A DNA stretch of 64,000 nucleotides from Palsa-504 sp050011155 (lineage in GTDB: Bacteria > Actinomycetota > Actinomycetes > Streptosporangiales > Streptosporangiaceae), in assembly GCA_050011155.1 (NCBI GenBank), contig JBEKJP010000021.1:24642-88641 (forward strand). The letters are read 5' to 3'. How positions within the stretch are numbered: the first letter of the stretch is position 1; every line of letters starts with the position of its first letter. The notes beneath the pieces were generated by a model. It was not told the origin of the DNA. It saw nothing but the letters and a program-made list of their open reading frames with translations, and made no database searches. Of the stretch, positions 53,884-62,298 are shown in pieces. Position numbers and translations under genes: made by a program.

Positions 53884-54549
53884 ATGAGCGACACGCTGAC
53901 CTATCAGCAAATGGGGACGACGGCCCGCGGCCAGGTCCACACTCTGTTCGCGCAGACGATGGGCTACGTCGCGATCACCGCCGCGTTGTTCGCGCTCGGC
54001 GCCTGGCTCGGCCGTGACCTGAGCGGCGGCGCGGGCATCGTCGCGTTCATCGCGGCCTTCATCTGCCTGTTCGGCATGCGGTTCGCGGCGCGCCGGTCGT
54101 CGCAGCTGACGGTGTGGCTGCTCGGGGCCTTCGGCTTGCTGATCGGAGTGGGTACGGGGCCGGTCGTGGCGTACTACGCGTCCGCCGACCCGCGCGCGGT
54201 GTGGGAGGCGGGCGGGGCGACCGCGCTGTTCATCGCGGGGTTCGGCGCGGCCGGCTACGCCACCCGGCGGGATCTGGCCGTGGTCGCCCGGGTGTGCTTC
54301 TGGGCCCTGGTGGCCCTGATCGTGTTCGGCATTGTGCTGATCTTCGTCAATATTCCGGGCGGCGAGCTGACCTACTCCGTGCTGGGACTGGTCATCTTCG
54401 CCGGCTTCACCATGTTCGACTTCCAGCGCCTGCGCGGCAAGCAGGCGGACGAGGCCTCCGCCCCCTTCCTGGCCGCGTCGATCTTCCTGGACATACTGAA
54501 CGTCTTCCTGTTCTTCCTGGAGATCTTCTCCGGCGGGCAACGCGACTGA
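53884..54549 (+). CDS. Bax inhibitor-1 (BI-1/YccA) family membrane protein
   Basis: A 221-aa protein with seven hydrophobic segments after a short cytoplasmic N-terminus. The pattern RGQVHTLFAQTMGYVAITAA and the last helices ending FDFQRLRGKQADEASAPFLA, SIFLDILNVFLFFLEIFSG are diagnostic of BI-1 proteins, proposed pH-sensitive calcium leak channels. GAGGAGCC precedes the ATG. It is convergent with the acyl-CoA synthetase remnant, with a shared hairpin at the stops. Confidence 0.9.
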   Translation: MSDTLTYQQMGTTARGQVHTLFAQTMGYVAITAALFALGAWLGRDLSGGAGIVAFIAAFICLFGMRFAARRSSQLTVWLLGAFGLLIGVGTGPVVAYYASADPRAVWEAGGATALFIAGFGAAGYATRRDLAVVARVCFWALVALIVFGIVLIFVNIPGGELTYSVLGLVIFAGFTMFDFQRLRGKQADEASAPFLAASIFLDILNVFLFFLEIFSGGQRD

Positions 54550-54568
54550 GACCAGGTTCTCTCTCAGT
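54545..54568. terminator. Hairpin at convergent gene ends
   Basis: ACTGAGA (54545-54551) pairs perfectly with TCTCAGT (54562-54568) around a ten-base loop. It covers the stop codon of the BI-1 gene and the stop of the acyl-CoA synthetase remnant, so it could act in both directions. Confidence 0.45.
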
Positions 54569-54765
54569 CCTGGATCCGGTCGCGCAGGATCTTCTTCTGG
54601 ATCTTGCCGGTGGACGTCTTGGGCAGCTCACCGAACTCGAAGCGCCTGGGCACCTTAGGTGAAGCTGCGCTCGCCGTCCACGATCGCGGTCCGGTCGGCG
54701 AAGACCGCGGCCGCGCGATCGAGGAACGAGGCGGGCGTCAGCGGTGAGAAGGTGAATTCTGCCAT
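54564..54765 (-). pseudogene. Acyl-CoA synthetase collapsed to its two ends
   Basis: A 202-bp relic. The start (ATG at 54765) encodes MAEFTFSPLTPASFLDRAAA and ends 36 codons on, after IVDGERSFT, at an immediate TAA. Directly adjoining, one frame over, is KVPRRFEFGELPKTSTGKIQ followed by KKILRD and a normal stop at 54564, the C-terminal end of an AMP-forming acyl-CoA synthetase including its catalytic lysine. About 1.3 kb of the gene between them is gone. The ends do not match the intact ligase at 32943, so this was a different gene. Confidence 0.88.
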
Positions 54766-54920
54766 CTGGTCCGTCTTCCCCCCGCAGCCAGCCATCGAGG
54801 CTAATCTGACGCCTTAACGACGAATCGGTGCGAAAGGTGATCATCAGCGGAACCAAGGGCCACCGGCACGTCAAAGTACCAGCCTGGAACGGCCTCGACC
54901 CCGAAGCGTGAGCTGGCCCG

Positions 54921-57900
54921 CTACCGGCTAGGGCGATGCTCGGCGAGCCACCGTTCCATGCGATCGAGAAGCGCGTGCGGGTCGCCGTCCCGGAGACGAA
55001 TCGTGAACCAGGCGAATAGCAGGTCCTCCAGGGCCGGGCTGGGATCCTCCTCCTGGCTGCGGGTGGCCAGCGCGATGACGTGCTCGCGCGGGCTGCCGGC
55101 TATCCGCAGCTGGTTCAGGTAGCTGGCGCGGTGCAGCGCGGCGAGGTCGGCGAGGTCCGCGACGGCCTGCGCGCGCAGGTGGTCCCGGACGCGCAGCCAG
55201 GCGGTGGCGACAGGAGCCATCAGGAGCGAGCGCAGATCCTGGTCCGGGATGCGGCTGACCGTTCGCTCTAGGTCGATGAGAGCGCCGGGGGAAGAGGGAG
55301 GGTGAGCGCACCACGAGGCGAGCCTGGTCGCGGTTTCGAACAGCCGGCGTTCTCGCGGGCTGCGGAACTCCCGTTCTACCGCGCTGGCGATGCTCTGGAC
55401 GATGACCTGGAAACCGGACGGGTCCCCGCGCTCGGAATCGAGCGTGCCGAGCCAATCCGCGAGCGCGTTCTCGTAGCAGCTCGCGGACAGCGTGGCCGCG
55501 AGCGGCTTCAGCCGGGTGGCCGCGGGCAGGGTGACCGGCCCGCTCGCGGAGAGGGGCTGCCCGGCTAGGTCGCCGAAATCTGCTTCTTCCGGTTCCTGGC
55601 CCCGGTTCTCGCGGTCATCCAGGAAGTGGCCGAGAATGGTCACGACGGCGTCGGTCCCCGGGCCGGGAACCGCTTCAGGTGCATCCTCCGGTACAGCGAG
55701 CAGCTTTTCCGCCAGGCCGTTGTCGGCTTGCCAGGCGGCCAGGATCCGGGCGGTCATGTCGCCGGCGATGGCCGACAGCTGCTCGTCGTCGCGGGAAATC
55801 CCGGTCGCGAGCCATAGCTGCGCGGCCAGCGTCTGACCCTCGGGTTCCGCCTGGTCCAGGCGGCTGGCCATGTCCCGCATGACGCGCGCCAGGCGCGGAC
55901 GCAGCGCCTGGTGCGGCAGCCACAGGCTGCATATGTCCACGGCACCCTCCGGGGCGATCTCGCCCACGTCGAAACGGGCGAGCTGGTCAGGATGCGAGTC
56001 GGCGAAGGCCGTGGCCACGGTCGCCGCCGCCGCGCCCAGATCCTCAGGATGCAGCCGCGGCACCAGTTCGTCCCACCAGGAAAGCGCCACATCGGCATCG
56101 TTCACGGCCGCAAGGCGGCAGCACAGGACAAGCATGTTCACGTCGTTGTCGGCCAACGCCGAGGTCCGGGTGGCGGTGAGCTCGGCAAGCAGCAGGTCGG
56201 CCGCACCGAGCTGGGCCAGTGCCCTGAAACGGTGAACCAGGAAACCCCAGAGATCGAAGGTCGTGCGGTCGCGCCGTGCTTCCGTGCGCGCTTGATCGAG
56301 CCGGGTGGCCGCGTCCATGGCCCAGGAAACGGGCAGCGGCGACACGGCCTGGGATACCGCCTCGGCCACCAGGTCGGTCAGCGGCGGACGCGAGCCTGGC
56401 TCGGGCTTGGCGTGCTCTGGCGGTGCCGCCGCCAGGGCTTGCGTCAGGCTGTCCAGGCTGGCCGAGCCCTGCTGCCACAGCCTGAGCGCCATCTTGCCCC
56501 GGCTGTAGGCGGAATGGGCGCGGCCCAACGCCTCGAGAGAGACCGCACGCGGTTCCGCGGGGGTGCCGAACCGGCCGGCTTCCTCGGTCAGCTGCAGCTG
56601 GCCGGCCAGGACCCTGGCTCGGGCCGTGGTCTTCGTGTCTGCCATCTGGCCCAGCCAGTGCAAGGCTTCGGCGATGGCCGGAAGCGGAGCGTCGTCCGAT
56701 GACGCGTCGAGCTCGCAGGCGCGCAGGGCGACCTGGGCAGCTCGGTGCCACTGCCGCAGGCCCGCTCGTTCGAGCAGGTACGCGTAATGACCAAGCATCG
56801 CCGCCCGCCGGTCGTAGGAGAACGTGGCGGGCATGTCCAGGGGCGGCAGCCCCTCGACGAGGCCCTTGACGCCCTGCAGGACGAAGCCCCGGAGATCGCT
56901 GTGCGCCGGTGCGGCATCTATCAGGCCGACGAGCCCGGCCAGGTTCGCGGTAGCGCCGTCCAGCCAGCGGTCGGCCCGGAGCCCGGTCACGGATTCGTAC
57001 CGCATCTTCACGGTGACGGCGAGACGGCTCGCGAACCACGACGTATCACCCGGGGCCGCGGCGGCCACACGCCTCATGAGCACGAACAGTGCGTCGGCCA
57101 CGCCCGCCCGGCCCACCGGATAGGGTCTCTTCGCCATCCAGGCGACCGTGACGTCGACCGCCTTACGGCACGCGGCCGGTGCTGGCTCGCGGGTGATCAG
57201 GGCGCTCAGGGTGTCGCGCCACCGAGTCTGCAGGTTCGGTATCTGATTCCACGGGCTCTCGCCGTACAGGCGCTGGTTGAGCCGCAGCGCCAGGCTGGCA
57301 TCGAGTTCCGCCACCCGCCCTAGGAAGGACGCGGCTTCATCGTCGGGGATGTCGAAAATCAGGCCCTCAGGCACGACGCCGTGGATGCCCCGGCTCGAAA
57401 AACTCCGGTCGGGCCGGTACTTGGGCCAGGGGCGGCCCGGGAGGGAGTCAAGGAGCTCAAGCGCCTGGCTGTCGTGGCCGAGATCGAGCAGGCGCTCGAC
57501 GCACAGGAAGGCCGACCACGGCAGCCTGCGCCCGCCGGTCCGCATCCGGATTTCAGCAGCCGGGTCCCCGGTGAGCAGGCCGAGGACGAAGCGGCCGCCT
57601 TCCCACTCGTCATCCATGTCGGCGGTCAGGTCGCGGGCGCGCGCCAGCATGTCGAGGAAGATCTCGTCCTGGCCGTCGTCGGCGGCCAGCCGCGCCGTCG
57701 CCATCGTGGTGGCGTGGGCCGAGCTGGGGCCGACGACCTCCCACTGCCGCCGCAGGAATTCGCCGCCGGCGAGCGCGGAAAGCTGGCCGACCGCTCCCGC
57801 CGTGGCCAGGTGATCTGGCAGGTGGGTGAGCGCGTACAGGTCGCTGCAGCGTTGCCAGTCGGCGTCGGCGAAGGCCGCGTAATGGCTGCCGATGCGCAGG

Positions 57901-59258
57901 TGATGCTCCCGGCTGGGCTCGAGCGGGAAGGGGTTGCGTGAGCGATCCTGGGTGAGCAGGAACTCGGCGAACGAATGGTGGTAAAAGGTAAAGGTCAAGT
58001 CGCCGGGGATCTCGGCGCGCTCGATGAACTGGGTGATGAGGTTCAGCGCGTTATCGACGAAGGCGGACTCGACATCCGCCAGCCAGGCGAGCTGGCCCGC
58101 GGTGAGCGGTTCGAACTGCACCGCCATGACGCCCAGGACGCGGCGGAATGCGGTGTCTCCGCTGGTGTGGACATGCTGGGAGACGAAATAACGGTAGATC
58201 GCCTCAAGGCCACGCGGCAGGGGGATGTTGCCGGTCAGCTGCGGGAGCAGCCGTCCGGCGGGCGTGGCTTCCTCGAGGCCGAACAGCATATGGCGCAAGT
58301 AGAGGAAGTTCCCGTCACTGGCCTCGGCGATCGCCCGGACCGTATCGTCCAGCGTGCCTTCCAGCTGGCGCTGGACGGCGTCCGCGACGGCCGGGTCCGT
58401 CAGCCGGCGGCGCACGTAGTCGGCCGCGTCGGCCAGCTGCGGCCGGCGCAGCTCCGCGGCGTCGAGGCTGATCCGCGTAATCTGCCCGTCGATGTCCGGC
58501 ACGAACCGGTCCAGGTAAGAACCAGGACGCGTGGTGATCAGCCAGGAAGAGTTCTCGGGCAGCTCTGCGCCCAGCGGCAGCGACCTGGCCAGGTCAGGCG
58601 ATTCGTCCAGGGCGTCGATGACGATGCGCACCCTGGCGTCCGGCCGGATCCGCGCCAGCCGCCGCAGCGGGTCGATGATCGCGTCCCGGGCCAGCTGAGC
58701 GACACTCAGCTCGGCGGCCGCGTCGGTAAGCTCCCCGATCCGTACGTTCACTGCCTCGCCGGCCAGGGTCTCCACCCGCAGTTCGCTCTCGATCAGGACC
58801 CGCTTGAACGGTGAGAGGCTTACCCGGCCGATATCGGTCCCCGCCAGCGTCCCGCTGGAGGTGACGTCGCCGGCCGTCGTATCAGTCCGGATATGGAGGG
58901 CGGGGCCGCCGAATATCTCCGGGCCGTACCGGTCCCGGAGCTGAAGGCCCAGCATGATCAGGGCGTTCTTCGGGTCGGCGGCGATCGTTCCGCCCACCGC
59001 GCCGCCGCGCAGGATGAGGCACGGACAGTTCCACCGCATCGCGGCCAGCGCGGCGAATACGGTCTTGCCGCACCCGGGCTCGCCCGTTACCAGCGCGATG
59101 CTGCCTCCCGGGCCAGCGCAAAGCGCGCTGTCGACCCGGCTGTCGAGCCATGCCCGGGGTACCGCCCCCGGAAGCAGGCGAGCGATCGACGGCGGAACCG
59201 GCGGCTCGAAGTGTGCGCCCACGGCGGGCTCTCCCCGAGCTTCAGGTGCCTCTGGCAT
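54921..59258 (-). CDS. NACHT-type STAND ATPase with long helical C-terminus
   Basis: A 1445-aa signalling ATPase. Walker A GEPGCGKT is at residues 59-66, the NACHT-style Walker B RIVIDALDES at 211-220 and a sensor arginine in ITTRPGSY near 241-248. A winged-helix-like region (to about 440) follows, and then some 950 residues of alpha-helical repeats, presumably the ligand sensor. There is no N-terminal effector domain: only about 50 residues precede the P-loop region. A GGAG site precedes the ATG. It is divergent from a CHAT protease across 80 bp, which suggests that the protease is its effector or partner. NACHT proteins of this kind often guard against phage; here that is inferred. Confidence 0.87.
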   Translation of the reverse strand: MPEAPEARGEPAVGAHFEPPVPPSIARLLPGAVPRAWLDSRVDSALCAGPGGSIALVTGEPGCGKTVFAALAAMRWNCPCLILRGGAVGGTIAADPKNALIMLGLQLRDRYGPEIFGGPALHIRTDTTAGDVTSSGTLAGTDIGRVSLSPFKRVLIESELRVETLAGEAVNVRIGELTDAAAELSVAQLARDAIIDPLRRLARIRPDARVRIVIDALDESPDLARSLPLGAELPENSSWLITTRPGSYLDRFVPDIDGQITRISLDAAELRRPQLADAADYVRRRLTDPAVADAVQRQLEGTLDDTVRAIAEASDGNFLYLRHMLFGLEEATPAGRLLPQLTGNIPLPRGLEAIYRYFVSQHVHTSGDTAFRRVLGVMAVQFEPLTAGQLAWLADVESAFVDNALNLITQFIERAEIPGDLTFTFYHHSFAEFLLTQDRSRNPFPLEPSREHHLRIGSHYAAFADADWQRCSDLYALTHLPDHLATAGAVGQLSALAGGEFLRRQWEVVGPSSAHATTMATARLAADDGQDEIFLDMLARARDLTADMDDEWEGGRFVLGLLTGDPAAEIRMRTGGRRLPWSAFLCVERLLDLGHDSQALELLDSLPGRPWPKYRPDRSFSSRGIHGVVPEGLIFDIPDDEAASFLGRVAELDASLALRLNQRLYGESPWNQIPNLQTRWRDTLSALITREPAPAACRKAVDVTVAWMAKRPYPVGRAGVADALFVLMRRVAAAAPGDTSWFASRLAVTVKMRYESVTGLRADRWLDGATANLAGLVGLIDAAPAHSDLRGFVLQGVKGLVEGLPPLDMPATFSYDRRAAMLGHYAYLLERAGLRQWHRAAQVALRACELDASSDDAPLPAIAEALHWLGQMADTKTTARARVLAGQLQLTEEAGRFGTPAEPRAVSLEALGRAHSAYSRGKMALRLWQQGSASLDSLTQALAAAPPEHAKPEPGSRPPLTDLVAEAVSQAVSPLPVSWAMDAATRLDQARTEARRDRTTFDLWGFLVHRFRALAQLGAADLLLAELTATRTSALADNDVNMLVLCCRLAAVNDADVALSWWDELVPRLHPEDLGAAAATVATAFADSHPDQLARFDVGEIAPEGAVDICSLWLPHQALRPRLARVMRDMASRLDQAEPEGQTLAAQLWLATGISRDDEQLSAIAGDMTARILAAWQADNGLAEKLLAVPEDAPEAVPGPGTDAVVTILGHFLDDRENRGQEPEEADFGDLAGQPLSASGPVTLPAATRLKPLAATLSASCYENALADWLGTLDSERGDPSGFQVIVQSIASAVEREFRSPRERRLFETATRLASWCAHPPSSPGALIDLERTVSRIPDQDLRSLLMAPVATAWLRVRDHLRAQAVADLADLAALHRASYLNQLRIAGSPREHVIALATRSQEEDPSPALEDLLFAWFTIRLRDGDPHALLDRMERWLAEHRPSR

Positions 59259-59338
59259 GGCCCACTCCGTCGGGTCGAAGATGCGTGGTGTCGCCGCTGC
59301 GTCTCGGCTACCGTAGCTATGTGTTAGTGTCCGGCGCC

Positions 59339-60748
59339 ATGGCTCATGAGCCGCTTCCCCGGCAGCCCCTCGGCTACGCGGATATCCATATCCGGCTGAG
59401 CGGATACGAGGGCGGCGAGGACGGCGGCACCTTCCAGGTCTGGGTCGAGGGCGAGACGCCCGCGGGCACGATGCGGCCGGACGACGCGAGCCGCTGCTCC
59501 TTCGATCCCGGGCGGTTCTGGAATAACCCGGCCGCGGGCATCGGGGGCCTTGTCGGCCTGCTCGAGCGACGCAGGCTCGAGGAGCCGCAGCTGTACGAGC
59601 TGGGCGGGCTGCTCGCCGGCCTGGCTCTCCCCGAAGGCCCGGTGCGCAGCCTGTTCGACCGCAGCCTGGCCGGGCTCAAGCCCGGTCAGGGGCTGCGGCT
59701 TCGCCTGCAGGTAGATGCGGAGCCGCTGCTTCGCCTGCCGTGGGAATACCTGGCGCTGCCCGAGGCCTCAGGCGCGCCGCAGCCGACCGACTTCCTGGCG
59801 CTGCGCCGGGAGGTGTCGATCGTACGGACCGACACGGTCCAGGCAGCTGCCCGTGACCTGCCACAGCGCGGCCATGCGGCGCTGGTGGGGGTGCTGTCTA
59901 CCCCCGTGGATCAGCCCGAGCTCGACGTCGCCAAGGACCGCCGGTACCTCGAGGCGGCCGTGGCCGCCCTCACCCACGCGGCCGGAGGGGAGGCGGTGCG
60001 ACTGCGCTGGTGCGAGCAGCCCGCCACTAGGGAAGCTCTCATCCGCGTGCTGGCTGGCGGCGCCGACATCTTCCACTTCGCCGGGCATGGCCGCTTCAGC
60101 GCGGCCACCCACATCGGCAGCATCCTGCTGGAGACGGACCGCAGCGAGACCGATGAGTACCCGAGCTCGATGCTCGCGCAGCTCCTGCGCGATAGCGGGA
60201 TCCGGCTGGCCGTGCTGGGCGCCTGCGACACTGGCCGCCGCGGCGGTGAGGATGCCTGGAGCGGGGTGGCGCCCGCCTTGACCGGCCAGCGGATCCCCGC
60301 GGTCATCGGCAACCAGTTCACCATCGAGGACCAGAACGCCGGGCTACTCGCTGCGAATGCCTATCCGCTGCTGTTCGCCGGGTTCACCATCGACGAGGCG
60401 CTGTACGAGGTCCGTCAGGCGATCTTCCAGCGATCCGGGCTGGCCCACCGCGACTGGGGAGCGCCGGTACTGTACTTGAGGGATGCGGACGGGGTGCTGT
60501 TCCCGGTGCCGTCCGGGCAGGCGGCCGAGGGGGCGGTCGGCCCGTTCGTGCGGGTCGCCAACTCGTTCGGCCACGTGCTGGGCAAGGTGGTGGACGTCGA
60601 CGTGGGCGAGATGTCGGCGGGCCGCCTGGAGGTGCGTGACCAGGTAGACGTCGTTGGCCAGGGAGGCACCTTCACCGCTGTCCGGATTGAGCGGCTCGGG
60701 AGCCACGGCGGCCGCCCGGACGAGACCAGCCCGCCCCCAGGTGACTGA
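59339..60748 (+). CDS. CHAT domain caspase-like protease
   Basis: A 469-aa protein. Residues 1-130 form a beta-rich region of unknown role, and the CHAT peptidase domain covers about 150-400. The catalytic His250 lies in FHFAGHGRFS and Cys296 in VLGACDTGRRGG, the caspase-type dyad; AVIGNQFTIEDQNA follows as usual. The last 60 residues form a separate beta-rich domain (HVLGKVVDVDVGEMSAG). The ATG at 59339 is taken; an in-frame GTG at 59321 is possible. It is divergent from the NACHT gene and 31 bp upstream of the next gene. CHAT proteases are known effectors in bacterial immune and death systems. Confidence 0.88.
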   Translation: MAHEPLPRQPLGYADIHIRLSGYEGGEDGGTFQVWVEGETPAGTMRPDDASRCSFDPGRFWNNPAAGIGGLVGLLERRRLEEPQLYELGGLLAGLALPEGPVRSLFDRSLAGLKPGQGLRLRLQVDAEPLLRLPWEYLALPEASGAPQPTDFLALRREVSIVRTDTVQAAARDLPQRGHAALVGVLSTPVDQPELDVAKDRRYLEAAVAALTHAAGGEAVRLRWCEQPATREALIRVLAGGADIFHFAGHGRFSAATHIGSILLETDRSETDEYPSSMLAQLLRDSGIRLAVLGACDTGRRGGEDAWSGVAPALTGQRIPAVIGNQFTIEDQNAGLLAANAYPLLFAGFTIDEALYEVRQAIFQRSGLAHRDWGAPVLYLRDADGVLFPVPSGQAAEGAVGPFVRVANSFGHVLGKVVDVDVGEMSAGRLEVRDQVDVVGQGGTFTAVRIERLGSHGGRPDETSPPPGD

Positions 60749-60779
60749 GTCCGTGCCGTGACCGCAAGAGGAGGCCGCA

Positions 60780-61907
60780 GTGCCCACTGACGCAGCCCAG
60801 GATGCCTGGGCGGACTACCGGCAGGCCATCGAACGCCTCTATCAGCCCGGCGAGCAAGATCAGCAGGACCGTGGCGACGCCGGCCTCAGGGTCGACCGCC
60901 TGGACGACGTGGTGGTGAGTTCCGGGCGGCTGAGGGCCGAGCTTGCGGCCAGCCTGACCGCGGAGGACCTGGGGGAGCGGGAACTGACCGCCCTCAAGCT
61001 GGTAGCCGCGGCGGCCTATGACTTGTCGGTGGCCGCGGACGCGGCCCTGACCGACGAGGAAGGGCCAGCGGCGACCGGCGACCGGGCGGCCGCCAGCGAG
61101 GTCCTAACCGACCCGGGCCTGCGCCGGATCCTGGAGGCCCCGCCCGGGGCGGACACGCTCACCGTGGTGACCGTCGATCGCAGGGCCCGGGCCTCCGATC
61201 CGGTCGAGGCGGCCAGCGAGCTCAGCGACGAGATCGCCGGGTTCCTCGACGAAATCCCCGAGCGGACGGCCAAGACCAGCCTGCAGTCGGTCACCGGCCT
61301 AGCCGGCCTGGCGGACAATCTGCTGCTGGGCGCCGTCTCACTGCCCGTGCCCGACATGCTGGCCACTGTGCCCGACCACACGTCAGGACTGCTGCACCGG
61401 GCGGCCCGGCTGGTGACCGAGGCCCTGGCCAAGCTGCTCGCCGCGATCGGCGGAGAGCACGGGGCCGACGTCCGCGAGGCGGCCTACGAATGGTTCGCGG
61501 AGATCAAGGGCGTAGAGAAGCTCGTGGCAGGGCTGCTCGGGCGGCTGTACGAGGTCGACCGGATCCGGGCCGAAGTAGACCTGCTGCTTGAGCATGCGTC
61601 CGGGGTGGCCGACGCCGGTCAGTACAACCGGGCCATCGACGCGCTCGAGGACCTGCTCGCGCGGTACGACACCACCATCAAGACCGTGACGTGGGTCCTG
61701 CGGGCGTTGTCGCTGGTCAAGCGGCCGCTGCTCGGCGCGGTGCCCTGGGGGCCGGTCGTGGTCGGCTCCTGTTACATCGGCGCCCTCGGTTACGTCGTCT
61801 ACGCGGGCGGGGACTACCTGGACTGGTATCGCCTCGGTGAGACGGCATGGCTCGACCGAGTGCACGGCCTGCGAGCCGCCGTCCACGACGCGTTCGCGGC
61901 CCCGTAA
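60780..61907 (+). CDS. Unrecognised protein with one C-terminal membrane segment
   Basis: A 375-aa protein I do not recognise. Most of it is acidic and alpha-helical (for example RLRAELAASLTAEDLGEREL), with a hydrophobic segment around residues 318-342 (VPWGPVVVGSCYIGALGYVV) followed by a short WYRLGETAW tail, suggesting a membrane-anchored helical protein. The GTG start has GAGGAGG six bases upstream. It follows the CHAT protease by 31 bp in the same direction, so it is likely a partner, a substrate or a second effector of that protease. A strong palindrome follows its stop. Confidence 0.75.
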   Translation: MPTDAAQDAWADYRQAIERLYQPGEQDQQDRGDAGLRVDRLDDVVVSSGRLRAELAASLTAEDLGERELTALKLVAAAAYDLSVAADAALTDEEGPAATGDRAAASEVLTDPGLRRILEAPPGADTLTVVTVDRRARASDPVEAASELSDEIAGFLDEIPERTAKTSLQSVTGLAGLADNLLLGAVSLPVPDMLATVPDHTSGLLHRAARLVTEALAKLLAAIGGEHGADVREAAYEWFAEIKGVEKLVAGLLGRLYEVDRIRAEVDLLLEHASGVADAGQYNRAIDALEDLLARYDTTIKTVTWVLRALSLVKRPLLGAVPWGPVVVGSCYIGALGYVVYAGGDYLDWYRLGETAWLDRVHGLRAAVHDAFAAP

Positions 61908-61920
61908 CGGGCCATGGACA

Positions 61921-61976
61921 CGCGCCCAACCCCGTTCGGCATTAAAAGATCTTTTGATCCGAACGGGGTGGGCGCG
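61921..61976. repeat. Nested palindrome (18-bp stem with inner palindrome)
   Basis: The left arm 61921-61939 and right arm 61959-61976 pair over 18 bp with one bulged A, and the 19-base loop itself contains AAAAGATCTTTT (61944-61955). The outer stem reads CGCGCCC, ACCCCGTTCGG. It begins 14 bp after the stop of the 375-aa gene. It could be a terminator, though the A/T tract is in the loop instead of after the stem, or a recombination or protein-binding site. Confidence 0.75.
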
Positions 61977-61986
61977 AGCCGCGGCC

Positions 61987-62109
61987 TCAGCCGGAAGCGC
62001 CCGAGGTGGCCGACGCGGCAGCCAGCGCTTCGTCCAGCGAGTGCGCCAGCGGGATCCGCCGGTCCACTCCGGTCAGCCAGAGCAGCTTGCGGGTCTGCGG
62101 CTGGGTGCA
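61987..62109 (-). pseudogene. STAS (anti-sigma antagonist) C-terminal remnant
   Basis: The frame encodes TRKLLWLTGVDRRIPLAHSL followed by DEALAAASATSGASG and a stop, matching the last helix and strand of STAS anti-sigma-factor antagonists. No upstream STAS sequence follows. On the plus strand, beginning near 62128, a short hydrophobic frame LVTALLVVLALGGGSHQNMI to a stop at 62208 may be debris of another membrane or repeat protein. The gap is therefore filled by gene fragments. Confidence 0.5.
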
Positions 62110-62298
62110 GACCGCGTCGCCGGCCTGGTCACGGCGCTGCTCGTCGTGCTCGCGCTGGGCGGCGGGAGCCACCAGAACATGATCGCCGCACGGTCACTGT
62201 CCGAGTAGGACTGAGCCGGGGCCGGAGGCTGACGCCCTCGTCATGGCGCTGGCCGGTCGCGGCTGGCTGGCGGCTGTACCGGGCCCGACAATGTGATC

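Noticed and set aside
54828..54911. 27-codon plus-strand frame before the NACHT stop
   Set aside because: It is short, with no recognisable similarity; possibly debris, but nothing supports a gene.
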